A DNA stretch of 64,000 nucleotides. Origin: Psoroptes ovis (lineage: Eukaryota; Arthropoda; Arachnida; Sarcoptiformes; Psoroptidae). Below, one piece after another: positions 35,096 to 46,500 of the stretch (position 1 is its first letter; every line of letters begins with the position of its first letter). The translations under genes were made by a program, and so were the position numbers. Location of the stretch: contig PQWQ01000010.1 in the NCBI GenBank assembly GCA_002943765.1, forward strand, positions 746,501-810,500, in the 5' to 3' direction. The notes below the pieces were generated by a model, which saw nothing but the letters and a program-made list of their open reading frames with translations, was not told where the DNA came from and did not search any database.

Positions 35096-36914
35096 TCAAC
35101 AAATTTGATATATGAATTTGTTCCTGCGAGAAAATGAATATTTTGAAATAAAATTTTTTAAAAAATTATTTTTAAAAATTGAAATAATCAATTTTTTCAT
35201 TACCGAAATTGTCGTATCACGATTCCTTAAATGTATGATACCATTTCGTAATGTTTCTTCATTGAGAATTATACAATATTTGATGGCCAATTCGTCACAT
35301 CTATGTGAAAAATTTGAATTGTAAAATTTTTTGAGAAACTTCCCAGAAACTTTCAACAAACCTACCTTTGATGAATTTCCGGGAAGTTTCTCAAAAAAAA
35401 TAATCTAACCTAACCTAACTAACCAACAACTAAGCATAGCATAACCTAACCTAACTCACCAACAACTAAGCATAGCACAACCTAACCTAACTGACTATAG
35501 TAAAGCATAGCATAGCATAACCTAACCTAACTGACTATAGTAAAGCATAGCATAGCACAAACTAACCTAACTAGCCAACATCTAAGCATAGCATAACCTA
35601 ACCTAACTCACCAACATCTAAGCATAGCACAACCTAACCTAACTCACCAACAACTAAGCATAGCATGGCACAACCTAACCTAACTCACCGAAAACTAAGC
35701 ATAGCATAGCATAACCTAACTTGGTACACAGATATTTTTTTCCTATTTTAACCTAACTATATGTGTGTGTGATGTCACAATAGGCTCTAACATAAATCAT
35801 AATTTCAACTTAGTAATCATTCAACACACATTTTAATTCGATGAACATATTTTTTAAATGAAAGTGGACGATAGCCTCGGGATAGTTTGGGAATCACTGA
35901 ATTAGATTCTTATAATAATTATAACGTTTGACTTACCGATCGATCGTAATATTATTGTCGAACATTGTCGGATCATTATTGAATGGAAATATCGAAATGT
36001 TTGAATATTCATCAAGCAAATTGATTAAATAATTTGCAACTTCTAGCAGTTTTCGTTGCGTTATTTCTTCTTGGCAATTTTTCGTATCAAATATTAATGC
36101 TAAATTGTATGGTACCAACAGTTGATTTAATTTCATTACAATACGTTTGCGATGATCATTATTATCATCATTATCGCTTTGATTGAGAATGGTAAAACCA
36201 TCATTCAAAAATGCTAATAAACAATTATTCAAATTTGTATAACAATGTATGATATTATTACTATTTACATTATTATCTTTTGATCTATCTTCACAATCGA
36301 ATTGTATACGATCCAATGTGATTTGATGATTATCGATGAATGGATATTGTTTTGGTTCATAGATGATTTGTAAACGATTTTTTTTTTCATTCAACTCGGT
36401 TTGAAATCCTGATTTCATCGGTGATTTTGATAGCTTTCGATACCAATGTAAACGCGTACGTGTTAGCATTTGTTGCATTTTCAATTGTTCCGATTTCGAG
36501 CAAAATAATACGAATGAAATATGATTTTGCAATTGAACATCATTTAAATATGGCTGTTCATCAGTAATGTCATTGAATTTACAATTATTATGATAATAAT
36601 ACAAGATACCAAATGATGATTTGAAATTGATCCATTTTTTAAAATTTTTCTCATAAAATTCCAAACTTTTATCAATGATCATTTCATTGTTGATTTCGTT
36701 GGCAGTGTTGATTGGCAAATTATTGGCAATGAATATTTTTGTTGGCAAGATTTTTGATGCAAATTTTTTCCTTTAAAAAGATGATAAATTCAAATTTAGA
36801 CTTGGATTTAAAATTCAATGAATCTCATAAATATACTCACCATTCTTTGACCAAATTATTTATGACTTGATATTTACAATAGGTGGGCCATTTTTCAATG
36901 AAATTAGTGAACAT
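35096..36914 (-). CDS. POLG2: Mitochondrial DNA polymerase gamma accessory subunit
   Basis: POLG2 is a class II aminoacyl-tRNA-synthetase relative that binds primer-template and raises processivity of the mitochondrial polymerase. Three exons (36841-36914, 35937-36770, 35096-35300) join in phase into 370 residues. The conserved anticodon-binding-like C-terminal domain is clear: LLVPYNLALIFD, then LLEVANYLINLLDE, and after the last intron CDELAIKYCIILNEETLRNG and IHLRNRDTT, in POLG2 order and spacing. The aminoacylation motifs are not recognisable, as expected. The N-terminal two thirds is divergent and Asn/Asp-rich. No strong mitochondrial targeting peptide is obvious from Met 36914; an in-frame upstream stretch without ATG (FYQFFQVISPRD) might hint at a missed first exon. 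The last intron (35301-35936) holds a telomere-like minisatellite. Confidence 0.82.
35327..35399. repeat. Inverted repeat next to the minisatellite
   Basis: TTTTTGAGAAACTTCCC at the left pairs perfectly with GGGAAGTTTCTCAAAAA at the right, with a loop of about 36 bp. Confidence 0.8.
35404..35722. repeat. Minisatellite of about eight units carrying CCTAACCTAA
   Basis: Units of 36-41 bp, each starting AACCTAACCTAACT followed by CACCAACAACTAAGCATAGCA or a GACTATAGTAAAG variant. CCTAA is the complement of the arthropod telomere unit TTAGG; each monomer carries two. Variant units alternate, showing past unequal exchange. Confidence 0.85.
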
Positions 36915-37046
36915 ATCTCGAGGAGATATCACTTGGAAAAATTGGTAAAATATTTTGAAAAAATATTGAAAAATTTAAAATAATTTTTAAAAAATAAAAT
37001 ATCAAAAGATGTCACATGTTTTGAGAAAAAATAATGCTACACTATC

Positions 37047-37055
37047 TCCATCTAT
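37047..37055 (+). promoter_or_regulatory. TCCATCTAT motif upstream of POLG2
   Basis: This is a one-base variant of the GCCATCTAT motif, about 135 bp before the POLG2 start codon, in the short gap between POLG2 and the TARP-like gene. Confidence 0.2.
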
Positions 37056-37129
37056 GAAGCCGGAACGTAAACAATTTAATTTAAAAATTTTCAAATTTTA
37101 TTTCGCAAATTTGAAAATAATCAAATTAA

Positions 37130-38832
37130 TTATACAAATGTCGATTTATTAATCGATTTGTTCGGTTGTTTAGCTGCTTTTGACACTGATTTCATTGTTT
37201 TTGCATATTGATTTTGATTCGTGATTGGATTAGTGACAATTTGTTGCAATAAATTTTGTACATTTAATTCTTGTAATTGATCATTTTCATTGTCGACATC
37301 GACAACATTTGCATCATTTACGAAATTTTCATTGCTGGAAACAATACTTTTAGTTGGATATATTTGATTATTACTGAGTTGTTCATCGAAAAAATAATTC
37401 GATGATTTAAGCGTTGATTTTAAACTTTCCAAACAAGTACTTTCACGTGGTGAACTCAAATATGAATCATTTGAACGACTATTTCGGCGACCACGTGTAC
37501 CATGACGACCGCATTGATAAAAGGCTGTATCGAGAAGATTAGGATCTTTGTGAAGAAAATTTGGTGATTGTATTGGTGCCATTAAATCAGCTCCAAGACC
37601 ACCAACACCACCACCGCCTAAACCAAAAATATTTAAATTTTCAAAATTTTGACCGTCATCTACTTCATCATCCACATCATCAACACTAATGATACGAAAT
37701 TTAGGACAATTCATTTTACGTTGTTGTTGTTGTTGTTGAAGTTCAAATTGTTGCTGCTGTTGCTGTTGTTGTTGTTGTTGAATACGTAACAGATTAATAA
37801 TATTATTTTCCAACACTTCATCACGTTCACTATCGATAATGATTTTGAAATGTTTTTGTGATACATATAAAAATATAGCCAATGTACCGGTCAGCTGTGA
37901 TAACAGTAGGCTAGTGACTAGAAACAGAAATGAATAACCATAACGATAATCGAATAATGCATCTTGAAATTGTGATATTGGCCGTAATTTGTAACCGACT
38001 TCATTTTTAAATGTTGAAATATATACAACAATACCGGTCAATACGAGTAAACCTTTTAAATTTTGATATTTCAAAATGAATATTTCAATTTGTATGAATT
38101 CTAATGAGGATACACACTAACCAGATAATATAAATGGAATGCCTGATATGAAAATGTAGATACGACGCCAACGACATAATTGACTTATCAAATAGATTGA
38201 TTGGCCAATAATCATCAAACCAGTACTGATTAAGAAATAGATAGCAGCTTGTTTGACAGCATCTTTGATTGATTATTGAAAAAAAAATTGAATTAATTAA
38301 TTAGTTCATAAAAACACATCAAGGATAATCGATCATGTTTCAAAAAATTTACATGGTATTGCCATTGTTGAATCATTTTGATCCGGTATATATTCTTCAT
38401 TACTGAAATGATCAATTTTCATACAAACAATACTGGTATCCGGTGCTAAGGAATAATTAATTCAATCGAAAAATACAGAATACAATCAGTTAATCGATCA
38501 ATCAATTTCAAACATTTTTAAATCTGAAATAATCATAAAAACATCTTACGTTCATTATAGCACAATGTCCACAGACCAGACGATGTTGATTTATGATAAA
38601 ATTCCAATTCGGCTGGCATAGTGAATTTTTCATAATTACTATTAGGCATTGATTCAACTGTATGCAACCAATCATTGGTTATAATAGCGATGGATTGTGT
38701 TAGCAATGATATCATTGCAATTATTGGCATCAACATACGTAGTTTACGTATAGATTTAATGGATAACATTTTAAATATTGGTATTGCTTCGGATTGATAA
38801 TTAAAATTTGATAATTGATTAATATTCATCAT
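37130..38832 (-). CDS. stg1: Stargazin/TARP-like calcium-channel gamma family protein
   Basis: TARPs are four-pass claudin-fold proteins that traffic and gate AMPA-type glutamate receptors; related gamma subunits modulate calcium channels. Four exons (38550-38832, 38353-38445, 38122-38262, 37130-38052), all joined in phase 1, give 479 residues. The claudin signature is present: TNDW, then GLWTLC, with a second Cys ten residues later (IVCMKID) across the first intron. Helices 2 and 3 are in exon 3 and early exon 4. FDYRYGYSFLFLV starts helix 4, a strong family match. The cytoplasmic tail is long, with a Gln tract and Ser/Arg-rich part, and ends STFV, a class I PDZ ligand comparable to the TTPV end of mammalian TARPs. 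The stop is only 215 bp before the POLG2 start. Whether its partner is a glutamate receptor or Cav3 cannot be told. Confidence 0.85.
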
Positions 38833-39943
38833 TTTTTAATTAGTAAAAATCCAATGAAAATTCAATGAAAATTCCGAATGGAATGCAATAAAACGCAATT
38901 TCAATTACCATCCATTCATTCATATATTATCAAAATTTGATGCAGCAATAACACAGTGAATACTCACCGGAATAACAGTAATAACAATAATAAAACATAA
39001 CGGTAGCATCATTTTATTCTATTTTACAAATGAATATTTGAATTGAACAAAAACACAGATAGATCATTGAATTGAATTGAATTGAATTGAATTGAATAGA
39101 TCATTGAAAATAGCATCTGAATAATAATAATAAGTAGCAGTAGCACCTTGATACACGAGAGTATGTGCATCCAAAGTTGAATCTATTTTATTTCATTTTT
39201 TCTTGTTGAAAAAATTCTATAGAAATACATGAGAATTTTTGGTACGGACACATATATCCATACATCGTTCTGGTACATTCAATATACCAGAATATTCATG
39301 GAAGAGAGAAACCAGGAAAAAAAATAGATCATATTGAATTCAATGTATTAAATTACTTTACTTGAGGCACTTGGATTCATCGAAGGATTATTCTTGATGA
39401 CTTGAATTACGATTCATTCAACGATAATTAAAAAATTATAATAATTACGATGACAAGCGATTGATTGAGGGGTGAAAATGAATGAATGAATAAATAAATA
39501 AGCAAAGAACATGGCACTGATTGATTCAAAATTCAAATAAATTCAAATTATTTTTAATTATTTTCAATTAAATAATCGATTTTTTAAAATTTATTTTCAA
39601 TCATTTTTTTAAAATAATATTTACACATTAAATATAAAATATAAATATCAATATAACAAGATGATTGAAATTTGAAACAAAAAAAAACAAAAAAAAAAAA
39701 TATCGAATAAGCAATATGATAATAACATCGTTGATAATCATTGACAATTTATTTGAAAATATTTTGAAAATTTTCAATTTTTCAAATTTTTTCTTTGATT
39801 AAAGTTTAAAATTTTTAATTTTGAGTAAACTCAAATGTTCAATTCATCGATCGAAAAATCAATGTTTTTTCCAATGAAATCAGTGTTAATCGATTAATTA
39901 TCAATAGATCGATAGATCAATATTTGATCGAATGTCGAATCAA
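38833..39943. other. Interval between the TARP-like gene and Cav3
   Basis: It contains the TARP-like promoter and the Cav3 3' UTR. GAATT repeats lie at 39066-39097. AATAAA on the minus strand at 39748-39753, about 190 bp past the Cav3 stop, is a likely polyadenylation signal. Confidence 0.5.
39748..39753 (-). terminator. Candidate polyadenylation signal of Cav3
   Basis: AATAAA on the coding strand, about 190 bp downstream of the stop codon. Confidence 0.4.
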
Positions 39944-42900
39944 TCATTGATCATCGATCGTTCCAGTATCGCCCGATGGCCAACTTTCGATCGATGCTAA
40001 ACTTGTATTTTCTTCTTGTATTTGTTCATGTTGTTGTTGACGTTGATGTTGATGTTGATGATCGAAGGATTGTGTTTGATTTAAATTATTATTATTATCA
40101 TCACCAATACAATCATCATATTCAACATCATTAAAATCATTATTATATGTATTGGTTGCAACTGAATTAAATAATTCTGGATATGTACCGAATAATGCTG
40201 GACTTAATGGCATTGAATCTTCATCGAGGAAATCACTTAATTTTCTATATGATGTATTATTATTAACATTATTATTATTGATATTATTTAACATTAAATT
40301 ACTAGATGGTGATGCTATCGTTGTTGTTGTAACATTATTTGTAATTGTTGTTGTTTGTGCTGTTGTCAATGATGATGATGATGATAATAATGATAATGGT
40401 GGTAATGGTGGTGGTGGTGGTCCATTTGTCATATTACAATTATTTACAGATCCATACCCTATTGAATTGGCGAGGTCATTATTATTTCGAATGTTTTGAT
40501 CGATTGATATCGAATTCTTTTGCTTTTTTGCACGAATATCATCATCATCATCATTATAATTATAATAATATCCATGATAATTACTATTCAATGAATCATT
40601 AAGATGATGATCATCATGATCATGATCATCATCATCATCGTCAATCTTGATCATAACTGGTGGACTATTGATGATTGATGATGTTTGTTCATTATCATTA
40701 TTATTTTGATTATTATTATAATTCATTGATACTGATGATGATTGTGACAAACGTGATTGTTGTTGTTGTTGTTGCTGCTGTTGATGCTGCTGCTGGGACT
40801 GTGACTGATGATCAAATGAATGACGATAATTAAAATTATTCGACGATATGAAAGTAGGCGACGATTGATTCAGATCATTCGAATCATATTGATCATTATT
40901 ATCACGTTCAACACTGTCTATTTTGAATAATAATTTCATTTTTTGTTGCTGTTGATGATGATGATTGTCATCGTTTTTATTAGGGCTTCTTCGTTGCTTT
41001 TGCATTAAATTATTTGATTTAGTTACCTTAAGACTATGAGATTTTTTCAATATACTATTCAATTTATTTGGTGAATTATCATCATTATCGATTGTATTTG
41101 AAGTGTTGGCCGAATTTTTCCGCTTTGAATTATCCATTTCTGTATTATTGTTTGTATAAGGATATTTTAGCTCTGAAACTGATCGTTTATTCGGTGATCG
41201 TTGATGATCATCATCTTGATCATAATTATAATCATAGTGATTATGATGATTCAATGATTCTTGATTATCATCATTTGCTGGCTGCATCGTTTGCTGTTGA
41301 TTAATTGCTTTGACTTTGGATTTTTTTCGAGAATTTTTTCTTATTTTTATTCGAACATCATTAAAATTATCATTATCATTATTATTATTATTGATATTGA
41401 TATTTGTGCTATGATGAGTCGGTGTTAAAGGTGTTGTAGCAGCCGTATTAGGTCCATCAGTAAATGTAAACGTAAAATTCGATGGCAGTGATGCCATTTT
41501 TAGTAATGGCCGTCGAACTTTTAATGATTTTTCACGTTGCCGCCGCTCGATTGCTTCGGCTAACGCCTGACGTTCAGCTTCAATTTCTCTTGCAATTTCT
41601 TGATCAATTTCAAAATCTTCATCTTCATCCATTTGATGATGTGATTCTTCTAAATGTTTCATCAATACAGCGACAACAACATTGACCAATACGAATTGTG
41701 CCATCAATACAAATATAACAAAATATAATGGTGCAATCACTGGCGATATACAACAATTTCTTAAACAATCACTAGATGAATCACATTTATCACGTAATGT
41801 ATCCTATATTTATTTTTATTTATATTTATATTTGAAATTATTATTATTATTATTATTATTTTGATTTCATAAATTATATCAGCCCCAAAAATAAATGAAA
41901 TAAAATAAAATAATAATAAAAATAATGATAAAATATCATTATTTTATCATTTTACATTTCATATCTTATTATTTCAAAATATTAGTGTGTATTATACATT
42001 TACCTTCATGATACCGTTCCAATTATCTCCGGTGGCTACACGAAATAATGTCAAAAATGCCATACCAAAATTTTGAAAATGCGCATGTTCACCAAGACCT
42101 TGACATGGATGTTCTTCATCACATTCTTTTGATTTTTTTTAATATTTTTTTTTTTATTATTTTTGATTCAAGAAATACATGATAATAAAATAAATAAATA
42201 GAATAAATAGAATGGAAAAACAAAGCAATGATTAATCGAATAAATCACATCCAGAACAATAATAATTTATCATTAATATAAATAAGAATAAACATTGAAT
42301 ACTCTACTGACCTAAACGTCCAAATAATTCGGTACCAAGTGCAGCGAATATAAAAAATAATAGAAAAAATAATAGACCCAAATTACCGACTTGTGGTAAT
42401 GCTTGCATAACAGTATCGAGTAATTGTCGAATTCCTTTAGCCATTTTTAGCAACTTTAGTACACGTGCAATTCTTGCTACACGCATCACACGTATGATTG
42501 TCGGATTAATCGGTATCAATGTTGATTCCATTTCTTCCAATATGATACCGACAATCGATAACGATACAATAATTACATCCAATTGATTCCATTTATCTTT
42601 CAAATATCGTCGTAGTCCTAATGCAACGGCTTTCATAATTGCTTCCACGATGAATACTGATGTGAATATGAAATTGAATAATTTCAATCCCAGAACAAGC
42701 TCCTATAAATATTTGAAAAAATGAAAATGGTGAAATTCATAATATTTAATACAAATCAGGAGTAGTTAATCATTTGAAAAAAAAAAATAAATCAACAATA
42801 AACATTGAAAAAAATAATAATTATTATAATAAAACATCATTTATTTTTCAATTGATTTCCCACATACCATTGGCATCATATAATGTTCTAAAGACATTGT

Positions 42901-43019
42901 AATCACATTCAATCCTATTACCAATGCAATTACTAAATCGAAATATTTTCCCGTTACAATACGATGAATGTTAAGACGAATGCGGCCATAACCAATAAAA
43001 TATGGTGGTTCACGCATTT
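39944..43019 (-). other. Cav3 domain IV and C-terminal tail
   Basis: IVS1 is in 42868-43019 (ITMSLEHYMMP), S2-S5 in 42312-42702 (IMRV-type S4, MRVARIARVLKLLK), the filter TGDNWNGIMK in 42004-42125, and S6 plus the tail in 39944-41803. The post-S6 helix MKHLEESHHQMDEDEDFEI is typical of Cav3; there is no IQ or EF-hand motif of high-voltage channels. The last about 520 residues are Asn, Gln, His and Asp rich with short Ser/Pro motifs. Confidence 0.92.
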
Positions 43020-43494
43020 CTATTACGAATTTTGTTGTTGTTGTTGTTGGCGTTGTTATAAGTAATTTGATGAAGCAAAAATAATCATAATAATTTCAAG
43101 AAAATTAGAAATTATAATACATTAATACATTTGCGAATAGAAAATACACAAGAATCAATTTAACAACATGAAGAATTGATTAAAGAATTAATAATAATAA
43201 TAATAATGGAAATAATAATAAGAATTTAATATGAAGAACATGAAGCAAATGATGATCATAATAATAATAATAATAATCATTTGAAATGTGTGTGAATCCA
43301 TATAAGTGTCTGTGTGTTAGTGTTAGTGTAAATGAATATAAGAAGATGAATATAAGAATCACATACACACACACATATAAGAAATAAAATTAAGAAAATG
43401 AAAATTATTATTATTAAGGCTGCACGAAAAGTTCATTCCGTTTTATCACAATATAGAGTTGCTTATGAAAATCGATGAGAACTTTTCGGACAAC

Positions 43495-43525
<31 letters not shown>

Positions 43526-46500
43526 CACTTTTATTATTATGATTATTATTATTATTATTGTTTCGGAAACCGATTATATATTTAATAATAATATGACATT
43601 TTATATTGGGTTGTCCCATAAGTTCTTGCCGTTTTCTAAGTAATTTTTTATTCAAAAAACGGCAAAAACTTATGGGACAACCTAATATTTATTTGATTCT
43701 CCAATAAACAAACAAATAAATGAATATAAATTACGAGGAAATAAATTACAAATTTTTCTGATTGAATTAAATCGATTTGTAAATTGATTTTTCTTTTTTT
43801 TTTTGCACTCATTTGATTTGATTTGAGAAAAATTTATATTTTTTCACAGAGAAAAATAAATTCATTCGAGAATATATTAGATTGTCCGATAAGTTCTTGC
43901 CGATTTTTCAATTATTTTCTACGATATAATCGGCAAAAACTTTTCGGACAACTTAATATTTGAAATAAGAGTCTTTATACAAAGGGTGGGATATCTTTGA
44001 CAATTTGGTTGATGTGTTTACGAGATTAATCCATGCAGATTGAAAGCATGCATATTCATTTATGCACCCAAACCAAAATGATATTCATCCAATCAATGAT
44101 ATTGAATTTGAAATTTCGCATTTGAATTCCATTACGGAATTTGTATTTATTTGTAATTTTCAGCATTGAAAATACAATGAATTAATGAATTTGATCAAAT
44201 TTAATGCAAAAAAAAAAAAAAAAATCATCAACAACATCGAACGACGACGACATCAACAACTTTTAAATGAAAAAAAAACTTGGACCCTTGGGTATCATTT
44301 ACGCGGCACATATATTTGTCTAAGGGTTCAATGTTTATTTATATCAATGTATGTGTGTGTTTTCTATGTGGGGTGGGTGGGGGGCGGTATCGTTGTATGT
44401 AAGTTCAACGTATGTTTCAAGTCTACAACAACATGTGTATACATTTCAACTGTTCAAATGTCTACAAGGATCATCATTGAATAATATTCAAGTTGTCCTG
44501 AAAGTTTTTTGCCGGTTATATCGTAGAAAATTATTGGAAAAGTGGCAAAAACTTTTCGGACAACCCGAAATTTAAGAAAATAGAAAATAGATAAATGAAT
44601 TAAAATTAAAATAAATAGAAATAAATAAGTCGATCAATTATAATTAATGAACATTTTTTTCTTTGTCATTATTATCATTGAATCATTATTATTATTATTA
44701 TAATCATCATTGAATCATTATCAATTGGAAATTTATATTTGAATTTTATGTTGATTATAATACTACTAATATATATTAATATTAATATTAAGAATACATT
44801 CGAAAATAAGGGCAAAATTTAGAATTAAAACAAAATACGAAAGCAAAATACGAAAAAGTGATAAATGATTTATAGAATTTCAAAGATTATTGTTATTCTT
44901 ATTATTATTATTATTATTTTTCATTAATTGTATTTATTATTATTATTATTATAAATTATAAGTATATAATTTAATCATATAATATAAACAAAACACAAAT
45001 GAATGAATGAATGAATGAATGAATAATAATGATTCATTTTGAAAAATGATACAATATTATAAGATATAAAACATTGAGAGGTGTAAGGCTCTGAAGCATC
45101 AAAAACATTTTTGTTTTATGCAGCACTAAAGATCTATGTTGAGATGCATGTCAAGATGAGCCTAAGACGTTATCTCATGTATTTTTATGTGTGTTCTTAT
45201 TAGAAAATGTATTTTTGAATCATTTTAATTATCTTAAAATTCATTTGACTTTGAGAATTCATTCTTCAAGAATTATTATTAAGGAAGAAAATAATGTATT
45301 TATTACGTACTTTTACGTCTTTTTTCCATTTTTTGTGCCCGCTTCAATGCACGAAATGCTCTTTCTTCTTGTTCTTGTTCTTGACGGCAACGATGAAAAT
45401 TTTCAACAACAACACCAACAAACATATTCAGTACGAAAAATGCGACCAACAGTAGAAATGAGATGAAATATAATAAACGCCATTCATTATAATTTTCTAT
45501 TGGTTGTTGATCAACACCGACAGCATCCAGCCCTGTATACATAATATTTACCCAACCATCTTTGGATGATAATACAAATAATGACATTAATGCCTGCAGG
45601 GTAATAATATAATACAAAACAATATTAATATATTAAGAAAATGAAAAAATAAGATTCAAAAAATAAGGAAAATGAATACAAAGAAATACAAAGAATAAAA
45701 TGAAATTAAAAATCCAAGCCAAGAACCTAGCAAAAACCTAGTGAAAACCTAGTGAAAAAACCTAGCCAAAACCTGAATACACACACACAAATAATTCTTA
45801 TTCTTATGTAATTATTATTATACGGAGAATTTCAATATGGGAACAGGGTTAACATAAAAAATTAAAAAGATTTTTTTCTCCTTTTGCTTAACAATCAAAC
45901 ACATAATTAATAGGAACAAGTCTTCGAATAGAATTAAATAAAAGAAATGAATAATATTGGACTGTCCATAAAGTTCTGGCCGATTTTCATTAGCAACTCT
46001 ATTTGATTAAGCCGAATGAACTTTTCGGACAACCTACTATTCTTTAAATAAAGAATTTTGGTTTCGGAATCAATTACAGGGACTAAAAGAATATAATAAT
46101 AAGAATAAAAATAAGAATAATACAAGAATATTCATTTATTTTATTTTAATGTTTTGAATTAAAAAATTAAAGTAAAAAAATGAGTAAATGAGTTTACATC
46201 ATACATACATACATACCTGACCTAAATTATCAAAATTATATTTTCTATTGATCCATGTGTTACGTGGATCTGAAAGACATTCAGTTTTATTGCGTACGTG
46301 TTTTGCTTTAGGGCCATCTTTTTATACAATTTGTTTGGTGAAAATATTAATGTTTAATAATGATGAATGAATGAAGAATGTAAGTAAATTCATTTATATT
46401 TGAATAAATGGATGAATAAATGAATTAAAAAAGAAGAAAAATAAATGAATTAATTTTTGAAATTTGAAATTTATAAATGAGAAAATAGAGGAATAAATAA

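Larger units (their letters stand above)
35301..35936. other. Last intron of POLG2, 636 bp, filled by repeats
   Basis: About half of the intron is a tandem array (35404-35722), preceded by a 17-bp-arm inverted repeat (35327-35399). GT and AG borders at 35936 and 35301 are in phase with conserved POLG2 sequence on both sides. Confidence 0.75.
43020..45310. other. Cav3 intron, 2.3 kb, before domain IV
   Basis: It has four MITEs (43414, 43606, 43877, 44487) in about 1.2 kb, AAT and GAAT microsatellites, and a poly-A tract near 44210. The open frames here are repeat-derived. Confidence 0.7.
45594..46216. other. Cav3 intron, 623 bp
   Basis: It holds a degenerate AAAACCTAGTG array (45713-45775) and one MITE (45957-46037). 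Confidence 0.7.

Noticed and set aside
39944..41740. Taking the Cav3 gene as several separate channel genes
   Set aside because: All exon phases agree from domain I to the tail, and the four repeats with EEDD filter form one channel.
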